A DNA stretch of 64,000 nucleotides from Burkholderiales bacterium (GTDB taxonomy: Bacteria > Pseudomonadota > Gammaproteobacteria > Burkholderiales > SG8-41): positions 603,447-667,446 of the forward strand of contig DATAJS010000013.1 of the NCBI GenBank assembly GCA_036262035.1, read 5' to 3'. Made by a program: the position numbers and the translations under genes. The number at the start of each line of letters is the position of its first letter. Position 1 is the first letter of the stretch. The notes below the pieces were generated by a model. The model saw only the letters and a program-made list of their open reading frames with translations. It ran no database searches and had not been told where the DNA came from. Shown in pieces: positions 46,145 to 52,837 of this stretch.

Positions 46145-47122
46145 ATGAGACTGAATCCGTGCTGCGCGGCGCTGTTCGCCGTGTGCGCCGTCGCGCCCGC
46201 GTTCGCTGCGCAGAGCGCAGCGGGCGACTATCCCGATCGCCCGATCCGCATCATCGTGCCGCTCGCGCCCGGCGGCGGCAGCGACTACACCGCGCGCTTC
46301 ATCGGCACGCGCCTCGCGGAGCGCGTGGGACACCCGGTGGTGGTCGACAACCGTCCCGGGGCCTCGGGGATCGTCGGCACCGACCTCGTCGCGAAAGCGA
46401 GCCCCGACGGGTACACCCTGCTCCTCGCGTACTCCACCCACGCGCAGAGCGCGCAGCTCTTCAGCCATCTCCCGTACGACCCGATCAAGGACTTCGCGCC
46501 GGTGACGATCGTCATCAACACGCCGCTCACGCTGCAGCTCAACCCGTCGGTGCCCGCGAAGACGGTGAAGGAGTTCATCGCGTACGCCAGGCAGAACGAA
46601 GGCAAGCTCAACTACGGCTCGTCGGGGCCGGGCAGCTCGCCGCACCTCGCGACCGAGCTCTTCGACTCGATGGCGGGCATCAGGATGACGCACATTCCGT
46701 ACAAAGGCGTCGGGCCGTACATCACCGCGCAGCTCCAGAACGAGATCCAGTTCTCGTTCGCCAACATGTTCACGACCATGCCGCACTGGAAGTCGGGCCG
46801 GCTGCGCCTCGTCGCGACGGGCGGCCTGAAACGCCTCGAAGCGATGCCCGATCTCCCGACGGTCGCCGAATCGGGTTTACCGGGATTCGAAGCGCTGACG
46901 TGGTACGGCTTCGTGGCACCGGCGAAGACGCCGCGGGCCATCGTCGCCAAGCTCCAGCAGGAGATCCGGGCGATCACCTTCCTGCCCGACGTGAAGAAGC
47001 AATTCGTCGATCAGGGCAACGAGCCGTTCGGCAGCACGCCGGAGGAATTCGCGAAAGTCATGCGCGCCGACGCGGATAAATGGGGCGCAATCGGTAAAAA
47101 GCTCGGCGTCAAGCTCGACTGA
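46145..47122 (+). CDS. Bug/TctC-family periplasmic substrate-binding protein, 325 aa
   Basis: ATG 46145 follows GGAGGAGA. Signal peptide MRLNPCCAALFAVCAVAPAFA, cleavage before AQSAAGDYP; the two Cys at 6-7 lie inside the n/h region, not at a lipobox. Blocks: IRIIVPLAPGGGSDYTARFI, VVVDNRPGASGIVG, SPDGYTLLLAYSTHA, YGSSGPGSSPHLA, IPYKGVGPYITAQLQNE and GLKRLEAMPDLPT. Its PGGGSD loop differs from the PGGTxD of most neighbours. Gene stands 42 bp after the nuclease; no transporter partner nearby. Confidence 0.92.
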   Translation: MRLNPCCAALFAVCAVAPAFAAQSAAGDYPDRPIRIIVPLAPGGGSDYTARFIGTRLAERVGHPVVVDNRPGASGIVGTDLVAKASPDGYTLLLAYSTHAQSAQLFSHLPYDPIKDFAPVTIVINTPLTLQLNPSVPAKTVKEFIAYARQNEGKLNYGSSGPGSSPHLATELFDSMAGIRMTHIPYKGVGPYITAQLQNEIQFSFANMFTTMPHWKSGRLRLVATGGLKRLEAMPDLPTVAESGLPGFEALTWYGFVAPAKTPRAIVAKLQQEIRAITFLPDVKKQFVDQGNEPFGSTPEEFAKVMRADADKWGAIGKKLGVKLD

Positions 47123-47176
47123 TCCTCGCGCAAAGTGCATGATATTTGCTGCCAGTGTCTCCGACAGGAGGCTCCC

Positions 47177-47548
47177 ATGAAATTCTTGCTCAAATCCATA
47201 CTCGCAGCCGCGGTTCTGGCGGCCGGCGCCGCAGCAATCCCCGCATATGCCGGCAGCCACGTGCATTTCGGCGTCGGCTTCGGTTTCCCGGTCTACCCGG
47301 CGCCCTATTACTACCCGCCGCCCGCGTACTACTATCCGCCGCCGGTTTACGTGCAGCCTGCGCCCGCACCGGTGTACATCGAGCCGCCGCAAGCCGCGGC
47401 ACCGCCCGCACCGGCCCCGCAGGCGCAGGCCGCGCCGCAGGGCGATCAATACTGGTATTACTGCCCGGATTCGAAGACCTACTATCCGTATGTGAAAAGC
47501 TGTTCGAGCGCGTGGCAGCGCGTTCGACCCCAACCCCCGGGAACCTGA
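47177..47548 (+). CDS. Tyr/Pro-rich small exported protein, 123 aa
   Basis: ATG 47177 has AGGAGG close upstream; an open frame extends to 47135 but would break the signal peptide. Signal peptide MKFLLKSILAAAVLAAGAAAIPAYA, cleavage before GSHVHFGVG. The middle is a low-complexity PAPYYYPPPAYYYPPPVY stretch followed by Ala/Pro/Gln linkers. The end carries a WYYCPDSKTYYPYVKSC segment with Cys before and after, probably a disulfide-linked short domain. This pattern is common in small proteobacterial exported proteins of unknown function, some surface-linked. It shares one base (TGATG) with the start of the dioxygenase, an unusual pairing. Confidence 0.82.
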   Translation: MKFLLKSILAAAVLAAGAAAIPAYAGSHVHFGVGFGFPVYPAPYYYPPPAYYYPPPVYVQPAPAPVYIEPPQAAAPPAPAPQAQAAPQGDQYWYYCPDSKTYYPYVKSCSSAWQRVRPQPPGT

Positions 47549-48450
47549 TGCAAGTCATACCGAGCGGCGCCGCGCTGGCGGCGGAAGTGCGCGGCGTCGA
47601 TTTTTCGAAGCCGCTGTCGGACGAGGTGAAGGCAGGGCTGCGCCGCGCGTGGGCCGATCACCTCGTCCTGTTGTTTCGCGACCAGGCGATCGACGACGAC
47701 CAGCTCATCGGCGCTTCGGGCGTGTTCGGACCGCCGCACGCGGCCGCGTCGCGCAAGTACCACCTCGACGTCGGCAAGAAGATCGACGACAAGCACATGA
47801 TCTCGCGCCACCCCAGCGTGTCGATCATCTCCAACCTCGACGACACCGGGCGCCCGGTGCGCGACAACGGAGGGCTCGGCAGCTTCGAGGTGGTGTGGCA
47901 CACCGACAACTCGTACGTCGAGGTGCCGCCCGCGGGCAGCATGCTCTATGCGCTCGAGATACCGCCGCCCGGATCCGGCGGAGACACCTCGTTCAGCAAC
48001 CAGTATCTCGCCTACGAGGAGCTGCCTTCAGAGCTCAAGACAGCGATCGAAGGACGCTCGCAGGTCCACGATTCGAGCCGCAACAGCGCCGGGATACTCA
48101 GGCCCGGCGTGAAGCTGCCGACGAAGCCGGAAGAAGTCGAAGGCCCGGTGCATCCGCTGGTGCGCGTCCATCCGGTGACGGGCAAGCGCGCGCTGTACCT
48201 CGGACGCCGCCGCGACTGGCCTTCGAACTACATCGTGGGCATGCCCAACGACGAGAGCGAAGCCCTTCTGGATCGGCTGTGGGCGCACGCGACGCAGGAG
48301 AAATACGCCTGGACGCACTACTGGCGGGTCGGCGACATCGTGCTGTGGGACAACCGCTGCTGCATGCATTACCGGACCGAGATCGATCTCGCTCACCGGC
48401 GGGTCATGCACAGGACGACGATCAAGGGCGAGCCCTTGGTCGGGGTTTAA
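47548..48450 (+). CDS. TauD/TfdA-family Fe(II)/2-oxoglutarate dioxygenase, 300 aa
   Basis: Alpha-KG dioxygenase (PF02668). Iron ligands: His118 and Asp120 in VVWHTDNSYVE, and the distal His274 in CCMHYRTEI. Arg residues in LAHRRVMHRTTI bind 2-oxoglutarate. Other blocks: LLFRDQAIDDDQLI, GFDTSFSN-like GGDTSFSNQYLAYE, VRVHPVTGKRALYLG, IVLWDNRC. Such enzymes open sulfonates, phenoxy acids or other organics by hydroxylation; the substrate cannot be named. The start overlaps the preceding small gene stop, and no strong Shine-Dalgarno is present, so translation is probably coupled. A strong intrinsic terminator follows immediately. Confidence 0.92.
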   Translation: MQVIPSGAALAAEVRGVDFSKPLSDEVKAGLRRAWADHLVLLFRDQAIDDDQLIGASGVFGPPHAAASRKYHLDVGKKIDDKHMISRHPSVSIISNLDDTGRPVRDNGGLGSFEVVWHTDNSYVEVPPAGSMLYALEIPPPGSGGDTSFSNQYLAYEELPSELKTAIEGRSQVHDSSRNSAGILRPGVKLPTKPEEVEGPVHPLVRVHPVTGKRALYLGRRRDWPSNYIVGMPNDESEALLDRLWAHATQEKYAWTHYWRVGDIVLWDNRCCMHYRTEIDLAHRRVMHRTTIKGEPLVGV

Positions 48451-48453
48451 AAC

Positions 48454-48488
48454 AAAAAGGGCTGCATCTCTGCAGCCCTTTTTCTTTT
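48454..48488 (+). terminator. Intrinsic terminator after the TauD-like dioxygenase gene
   Basis: AAAAAGGGCTGCA (48454-48466) pairs with TGCAGCCCTTTTT (48471-48483) around a 4-nt TCTC loop and runs into CTTTT. A perfect 13-bp stem with A and T flanks, so it can stop transcription on either strand. It is 4 bp after the plus-strand gene's stop. Confidence 0.93.
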
Positions 48489-48507
48489 CGGTGCTCAGTA
48501 AACCGCG

Positions 48508-48603
48508 ATAAGGAAGGGAGGTCTCGGAGGGAAACTTTGGTTTCCCTCCGAGACGTTCTCCGCCGCCGCTTGCGGCGAACCGGCCGCGGTCACGCGGCCG
48601 GTT
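48508..48603. repeat. Three-hairpin intergenic element, copy 1 (GAGGGAAAC stem)
   Basis: Hairpin 1 is a perfect 15-bp stem, GTCTCGGAGGGAAAC (48521-48535) and its complement (48540-48554), with a TTTG loop. Hairpin 2 is CGCCGC/GCGGCG (48561-48577), and hairpin 3 is CCGGCCGCG/CGCGGCCGG (about 48580-48602), which contains the stop codon of the minus-strand dioxygenase. A purine AAGGAAGGGAGG precedes hairpin 1. The same order of parts recurs at 59576-59677. Confidence 0.8.
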
Positions 48604-49480
48604 TGCCGCCCTTGACCTGAGTGCGCAGCATGAACCTGCGCTCGTTCGCATCGAACGCCGTGCGCTTGTGCATGACGCAGCGGTTGTCCCACATCAGCAG
48701 GTCGCCCACGCTCCACTTCTGCCACCACGACTTGCTCTCGTCGGTGGCGTGCGCCCACAGCCGGTCGAGCAGCGCTTCGCTTTCCTCGAGCGTAAGCCCC
48801 AAGACGTAGCCGCGCGGGCGGCGACCGAGATACAACGCCTTGCGTCCGGTGATCGGATGCTTGATCACGATCGGGTGCAGCGCGCCCGGCGCTTCGCGCG
48901 GATCGGTCACCGGCTTGAAGCCCTTGCGCAGCTCGCCCGCGCTGTTGTGGCTGGCGTCGTGCTTGATCACTTTGCCCTCGATCGCCTTTTTCAGGTCTTC
49001 GGGCAACGTCTCGTACGCGTCGTACATGCTGAGGAAGCCGGTCTCGCCGCCTTCCCTGGTCACTTCGAGCCCGTAGAGGATCGCCGCCGAGGGCGTGACT
49101 TCGACGTACGACATGTCGGTGTGCCACACCGCTTCGCCGTAACCGAGGCTGCCGACGGGCTGTCCGTCCTGGAGGATGTTCGACATCACGGCGATCTTGG
49201 GATAACCCTCGATCCACGGCTTGCCCGAGATGTTGATCGGCGCGTTGTCGAGCTCGCCGAAGCGCGCGCTGAACGCCTGGAGGTCTTCCTTCGACAGGTT
49301 CTGCCCGCGGAAACGCAGCACGTTGTATTTCATCCACGCATCAAAGATCTGCTGGAACTCGGCGTCGCTGAGGTTCGCGAGGTCGACGCCTTCGATGTCC
49401 GCGCCGACCGGCTTGCCGGTGGGGACGACACGGACCTGGGATACGGTGCGCGGCTTCGCCGCGGTGGACGTGGCTGACAT
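48590..49480 (-). CDS. TauD/TfdA-family Fe(II)/2-oxoglutarate dioxygenase, 296 aa
   Basis: Alpha-KG dioxygenase of normal length. Ligands: His and Asp in VWHTDMSYVE, distal His in CVMHKRTAFD, Arg in NERRFMLRTQVKG. Blocks: RVVPTGKPVGADIEGVDL at the start, RFRGQNLSKEDLQAF, GGETGFLSMYDAYE, IVIKHPITGRKALYLG, WSVGDLLMWDNRC. It is related to, but clearly diverged from, the plus-strand dioxygenase 140 bp away, so they are not a recent duplication. Divergent from the GntR regulator, which probably controls it through the operator between them. Substrate unknown. Confidence 0.92.
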   Translation of the reverse strand: MSATSTAAKPRTVSQVRVVPTGKPVGADIEGVDLANLSDAEFQQIFDAWMKYNVLRFRGQNLSKEDLQAFSARFGELDNAPINISGKPWIEGYPKIAVMSNILQDGQPVGSLGYGEAVWHTDMSYVEVTPSAAILYGLEVTREGGETGFLSMYDAYETLPEDLKKAIEGKVIKHDASHNSAGELRKGFKPVTDPREAPGALHPIVIKHPITGRKALYLGRRPRGYVLGLTLEESEALLDRLWAHATDESKSWWQKWSVGDLLMWDNRCVMHKRTAFDANERRFMLRTQVKGGKPAA

Positions 49481-49503
49481 GTGGGCTCCTGAAAGGGAAC
49501 GGC

Positions 49504-49535
49504 GATTGTAACAGGATTATTAATAATCTACAATC
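49504..49535. promoter_or_regulatory. Palindromic operator candidate between the dioxygenase and GntR genes
   Basis: In the 83-bp divergent gap, a perfect 14-bp palindrome GATTATTAATAATC (49515-49528) is centred inside an outer inverted pair GATTGTA (49504-49510) and TACAATC (49529-49535). It is a marked A/T island in GC-rich DNA. Position and symmetry fit a binding site for the adjacent GntR/FCD regulator, which typically binds dyad sites and represses a divergent promoter. This is inference from layout. Confidence 0.7.
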
Positions 49536-49563
49536 CTACCAAATCGATATAAATCCACGCCCC

Positions 49564-50268
49564 ATGACCCCAGCAGCCGCCGACGCAGGCGCGCAAACCC
49601 TGCCGGAGCGCATCGCCGCGGCGATCGCGGCGGACATCGTCGAAGGCCGCCACGCCCCGGGCGAGCGCCTCGTCGAGGCCCGCCTCGTCAAAGCCTACGG
49701 CGTGAGCCACGGGCCGGTGCGTGACGCCCTGCGCGTGCTCCAGTCGAGCGGGCTCGTGCACATCCATCCCTATCGCGGCGCGCAGGTGACGACGCTGTCG
49801 GTGCGCGAAGTGCAGGAGATCTACCAGGTGCGCGCCGCTCTGGTGGGCCTGCGCGCACGCTGGCTCGCGGAGGACGCCGCACGCGGAGATGTCATCGAGG
49901 AGGCCGGGGCGCTCGTGGACAAGCTGGATGCGCTCGCGCGCAAAGACGCCGCGGGCGACGAATACGTCGGTGTCGCGCTCGCGCTGAACCGCATGCTGAC
50001 CGACAACCTCTCCAACCGCTGGCTGCGCTCGACGCTGCAGGCGCTCACGCTGCAGACGAGCCGCTACACCCGGCTCGCCCTCGGCACGCCTGCGCGGCGG
50101 CGCGAATCGGCGCGGCTCTGGCGCACGCTGATCGACGCGATACGCACGGGCGATGCCGACGAAGCCCAGCGCATCGCATCCGTGATCTCGCTCGGCACGC
50201 GCGACGCGGCCATCGGCGAGCTCGAAAGCCGCGAAGCGCAGGCCGCGACGCCGGCATCCGTCAACTGA
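49564..50268 (+). CDS. GntR-family regulator with FCD effector domain, 234 aa
   Basis: N-terminal winged HTH (about residues 15-80): RIAAAIAADIVEGRHAPGERL, then VSHGPVRDALRVLQSSGLV, the GntR signature. Residues about 90-225 form the all-helical FCD domain, which binds small carboxylates or lactate-like ligands, often with a metal. The usual metal-binding Asp/His set is not obvious here, since the C-terminal domain is unusually poor in His, so ligand binding may be metal-free. Divergent from a TauD-like gene and 17 bp upstream of a Bug gene, so it probably senses the substrate of the dioxygenase and controls both. A candidate operator lies in the gap. Confidence 0.9.
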   Translation: MTPAAADAGAQTLPERIAAAIAADIVEGRHAPGERLVEARLVKAYGVSHGPVRDALRVLQSSGLVHIHPYRGAQVTTLSVREVQEIYQVRAALVGLRARWLAEDAARGDVIEEAGALVDKLDALARKDAAGDEYVGVALALNRMLTDNLSNRWLRSTLQALTLQTSRYTRLALGTPARRRESARLWRTLIDAIRTGDADEAQRIASVISLGTRDAAIGELESREAQAATPASVN

Positions 50269-50285
50269 ACCACGAGGATCTAGCA

Positions 50286-51242
50286 ATGCTGCGTGTATCG
50301 ATCATAGCCGCGCTCGCGCTCGCTTCAGGCGCGTTCGCCGCCGACAACTATCCCGCCAGGCCCGTGAGGATCATCGTGCCGTGGCCGGCCGCGGGCTCCA
50401 TCGATGCCGCGGGCAGGGTCGCGTCGCAAAGCCTGTCGAAAGCGCTGGGCGGCAGCTTCGTCGTCGACAACCGCGCCGGCGCGGCGGGCACCATCGGCGC
50501 CGACCTGGTCGCCAAGTCCGCGCCCGACGGCTACACGCTGATGGTGCATTCGGCGACCCACGTCGCGAACGCCACGAGCTATCCGAAGCTGCCGTACCGG
50601 ACGATCCAGGACTTCACGCCGATCGCGTTCATCTCGGCGCAGCCGGCGGTGCTCGTCGCGCACCCCTCGCTGCCGGTGAAGTCGGTGCGCGATTTCATCG
50701 CGCTCGCCAAATCGCGCCCGGGGCAGATCAATTACGCGTCGTCGGGCAACGGCAGCTCGCCGCACCTCGCGATGGCGCTCTTCACCTCGACCGCCAGGAT
50801 CGATCTCGTGCACGTGCCCTATCGCGGCGGCCCGCCCGCTTTCACCTCGCTCCTGTCCGGGGAGACGCAGGCGTCGATCGCGACGCTGCCCAACGCGCTG
50901 CCGCACGTGAACGCGGGCCGCGTGCGCGCCCTCGGCGTGACCACGGCCAGGCGCGTTCAGGCCGCGCCGGCGATCCCGACCATCGCCGAGTCCGGATTGC
51001 CCGGCTACGAGATGAATCCGTGGATCTCGCTGTTCGGGCCCGCCGGCCTCGATCGCGCGCTCGTGCAGCGCATGAACGGCGTCATCAACCAGGCGCTCGC
51101 CGATCCCGAGGTCGCGCGCGGCATGGTGCGCCAGGGGCTCGAGCCGTGGTCGGGAACGCCCGAGCAGCTCGCAGCGCGCATGCAGACCGATCTGCAAAAA
51201 TTCGCAAAACTGATCAAGGCGATCGGGCTGTCCACCGAATGA
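50286..51242 (+). CDS. Bug/TctC-family periplasmic substrate-binding protein (next to GntR/TauD), 318 aa
   Basis: Starts 17 bp after the GntR stop. Signal peptide MLRVSIIAALALASGAFA, cleavage before ADNYPARP. Blocks: VRIIVPWPAAGSIDAAGRVA, FVVDNRAGAAGTIG, APDGYTLMVHSATH, YASSGNGSSPHLA, VPYRGGPPAFTSLLSGE. The common PPGGTxD loop is PAAGSID, and VPYKG is VPYRG, so the binding loop is atypical. Probable member of the GntR/dioxygenase set, delivering or sensing the dioxygenase substrate. Confidence 0.92.
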   Translation: MLRVSIIAALALASGAFAADNYPARPVRIIVPWPAAGSIDAAGRVASQSLSKALGGSFVVDNRAGAAGTIGADLVAKSAPDGYTLMVHSATHVANATSYPKLPYRTIQDFTPIAFISAQPAVLVAHPSLPVKSVRDFIALAKSRPGQINYASSGNGSSPHLAMALFTSTARIDLVHVPYRGGPPAFTSLLSGETQASIATLPNALPHVNAGRVRALGVTTARRVQAAPAIPTIAESGLPGYEMNPWISLFGPAGLDRALVQRMNGVINQALADPEVARGMVRQGLEPWSGTPEQLAARMQTDLQKFAKLIKAIGLSTE

Positions 51243-51375
51243 TGTTGCACTGCGTGAATGCTGCAGTGCGGGATTGACCGATAGAACCAGACGCCGATAA
51301 TGGCGGTCTCATTTTTTTGACGCAGGTGCCATTCGAGCCCCTGCGTCTGACCCCATTCGTGCGCGAGACCGACCG
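51243..51375. other. Intergenic gap with two inverted repeats
   Basis: GCACTGC (51245-51251) pairs with GCAGTGC (near 51261-51268), a possible weak terminator for the Bug gene but with no T-run next to it. A second pair, GACGCAGG and CCTGCGTC, lies near 51320-51350 and ends in TGACCCCATTCG, a word seen in proteobacterial intergenic repeats. No gene was found in this gap. Confidence 0.4.
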
Positions 51376-51699
51376 ATGAGCGATTCTCCCTGGAACGCAT
51401 ACGGGCGCGTGCCTTCGCTGTCCGCCGGCAATGACAGCAAAGCGGCCAAGGACAACCCGGTCGCGGGCGTGGTCAACGAAGTGATACGCGGCCGCGAAAA
51501 GCTCGACCAGTACCTGAACAACGTGCTGCGCGAGTACTTCGAGATCCAATCCGGCGACGGCGGCTACCGCAGCATCATCGCCGACGCGCTCACGCCCTCG
51601 AATCGCCCCGAGACGATCGAGGAGCGCCTGAACCGGCTTGCGCAGGAATCCGAATCGCGGCGCCCGGCGCCGCGGCTGCGCAGACCCCGCTCGCGCTGA
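51376..51699 (+). CDS. Small hypothetical protein, 107 aa
   Basis: A short, highly charged protein beginning SPWNAYGRVPSLSAGND, with a central helical stretch EVIRGREKLDQYLNNVLREYF and a basic, probably disordered tail (PAPRLRRPRSR). No signal peptide or membrane helix. I do not recognise a family. A DNA- or RNA-associated role is possible from the basic tail but unsupported. Followed by a palindrome AGCCCGCGCGGGCT (51698-51711) overlapping its stop and by a small hairpin GGCCGA/TCGGCC before the next Bug gene, which may be a weak terminator. Confidence 0.6.
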   Translation: MSDSPWNAYGRVPSLSAGNDSKAAKDNPVAGVVNEVIRGREKLDQYLNNVLREYFEIQSGDGGYRSIIADALTPSNRPETIEERLNRLAQESESRRPAPRLRRPRSR

Positions 51700-51766
51700 G
51701 CCCGCGCGGGCTGGCTGAGAAGCGGCCGAGTCCTTCGGCCACAACCATAACAACGGAGGAGACCTC

Positions 51767-52738
51767 ATGACACGTGCGCTCACGACGTGCGCCTGCGCGG
51801 CGCTCGCGCTCGGCTTCGGTGCGGCCGCCCACGCCCAGAACTATCCCGCGAAGCCCGTGCGCATCATCGTGCCTTTCGCCGCGGGCGGGCCTGCGGACAT
51901 CTTCGCGCGCTTCGAAGCGCAGCGTCTGCAGGACGCGCTGGGCGGCTCGTTCGTCGTCGACAATCGTCCTGGCGCCGGATCGATCATCGGCACCGAGATC
52001 GCGCAGAAATCGCCGCCCGACGGCTACACGCTGCTCATGATGTCGAACACTCACACGGTCAACGAGTCGCTGGTGCCGAAGAAGCCTTTCACGCTGATGA
52101 AGGACTTCGTCGCGATCGCGCCGGTCAACTACTCCGACCTCCTGATGGTGGTGCATCCCACGGTGCCGGCGAAATCGGTGAAGGAATTCGTCGCGCTCGC
52201 CAAAGCGAAGCCGCGCGGCATGAACTACGCTTCGTCGGGTACGGGCACGCCGTACCACATGGCCGGCGAGCTCTTCAAGGCGCTGGCCCATGTCGACATC
52301 GTGCACGTCCCGCACAAAGGCAGCGCCGAAGCGCGCACCAGCGTCGTCAGCGGCCAGGTCGAGATGATGATCGACGCAATCACCACGATGGCGCCGATCG
52401 CCAAGTCCGGCCGCGTGCGCGCGCTGGCGACGACGGGGAAGAAGCGCTCCGACGTGATGCCCGACGTTCCGACCGTCGAGGAAGCCGGCGTGAAAGGCTA
52501 CGAAGCGGTGATCTGGCTGGGCCTGATGGCCCCGGCCGGCACGCCGAAGGCGGCGATCGACCGCCTCAACGCCGAGATGGCCAAGATCGCGGCGCGGCCC
52601 GACGTCCGCAAGACCTGGCTCGAGCAGGGTGCGGTGCCGATGTCGATGACGACGGCGGAGTTCGAGCGCTTCCTCAACGACGACATCGCGAAGTGGGCGA
52701 AGATCGTGAAGATCTCCGGCGCGCGGGTCGATCAGTAG
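51767..52738 (+). CDS. Bug/TctC-family periplasmic substrate-binding protein, 323 aa
   Basis: GGAGGAGA lies 6 nt before ATG 51767. Signal peptide MTRALTTCACAALALGFGAAAHA, cleavage before QNYPAKPV. Blocks: VRIIVPFAAGGPADIFARFE, FVVDNRPGAGSIIG, PPDGYTLLMMSNTH, YASSGTGTPYHMAG, VPHKGSAEARTSVVSGQ and GKKRSDVMPDVPT. The loop AAGGPAD and VPHKG (instead of VPYKG) are unusual. Two Met (TLLMMS) and an HMAG segment near the pocket also differ from neighbours. No membrane partner genes. Confidence 0.92.
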   Translation: MTRALTTCACAALALGFGAAAHAQNYPAKPVRIIVPFAAGGPADIFARFEAQRLQDALGGSFVVDNRPGAGSIIGTEIAQKSPPDGYTLLMMSNTHTVNESLVPKKPFTLMKDFVAIAPVNYSDLLMVVHPTVPAKSVKEFVALAKAKPRGMNYASSGTGTPYHMAGELFKALAHVDIVHVPHKGSAEARTSVVSGQVEMMIDAITTMAPIAKSGRVRALATTGKKRSDVMPDVPTVEEAGVKGYEAVIWLGLMAPAGTPKAAIDRLNAEMAKIAARPDVRKTWLEQGAVPMSMTTAEFERFLNDDIAKWAKIVKISGARVDQ

Positions 52739-52743
52739 AGGAT

Positions 52744-52835
52744 CGTCATTCCCGCGAAGGCGGGAATCCACGTGAATCGTTAAAGTCAAAATGGATTCCC
52801 GATAGTCCCGCTATCGCGGTTCGGGAATGACGGCT
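52744..52835. repeat. dRS3-like palindromes (ATTCCC-N8-GGGAAT)
   Basis: ATTCCCGCGAAGGCGGGAAT (52748-52767) is exactly a 20-bp dRS3-type palindrome, ATTCCC-N8-GGGAAT. A second, wider one follows: ATTCCCGA (about 52795) with TCGGGAAT (52821-52828), which encloses another small stem (GATAG...CTATC). The same ATTCCC/GGGAAT motif occurs at 23426-23472. The site lies between convergent genes. Confidence 0.85.
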
Positions 52836-52837
52836 GT

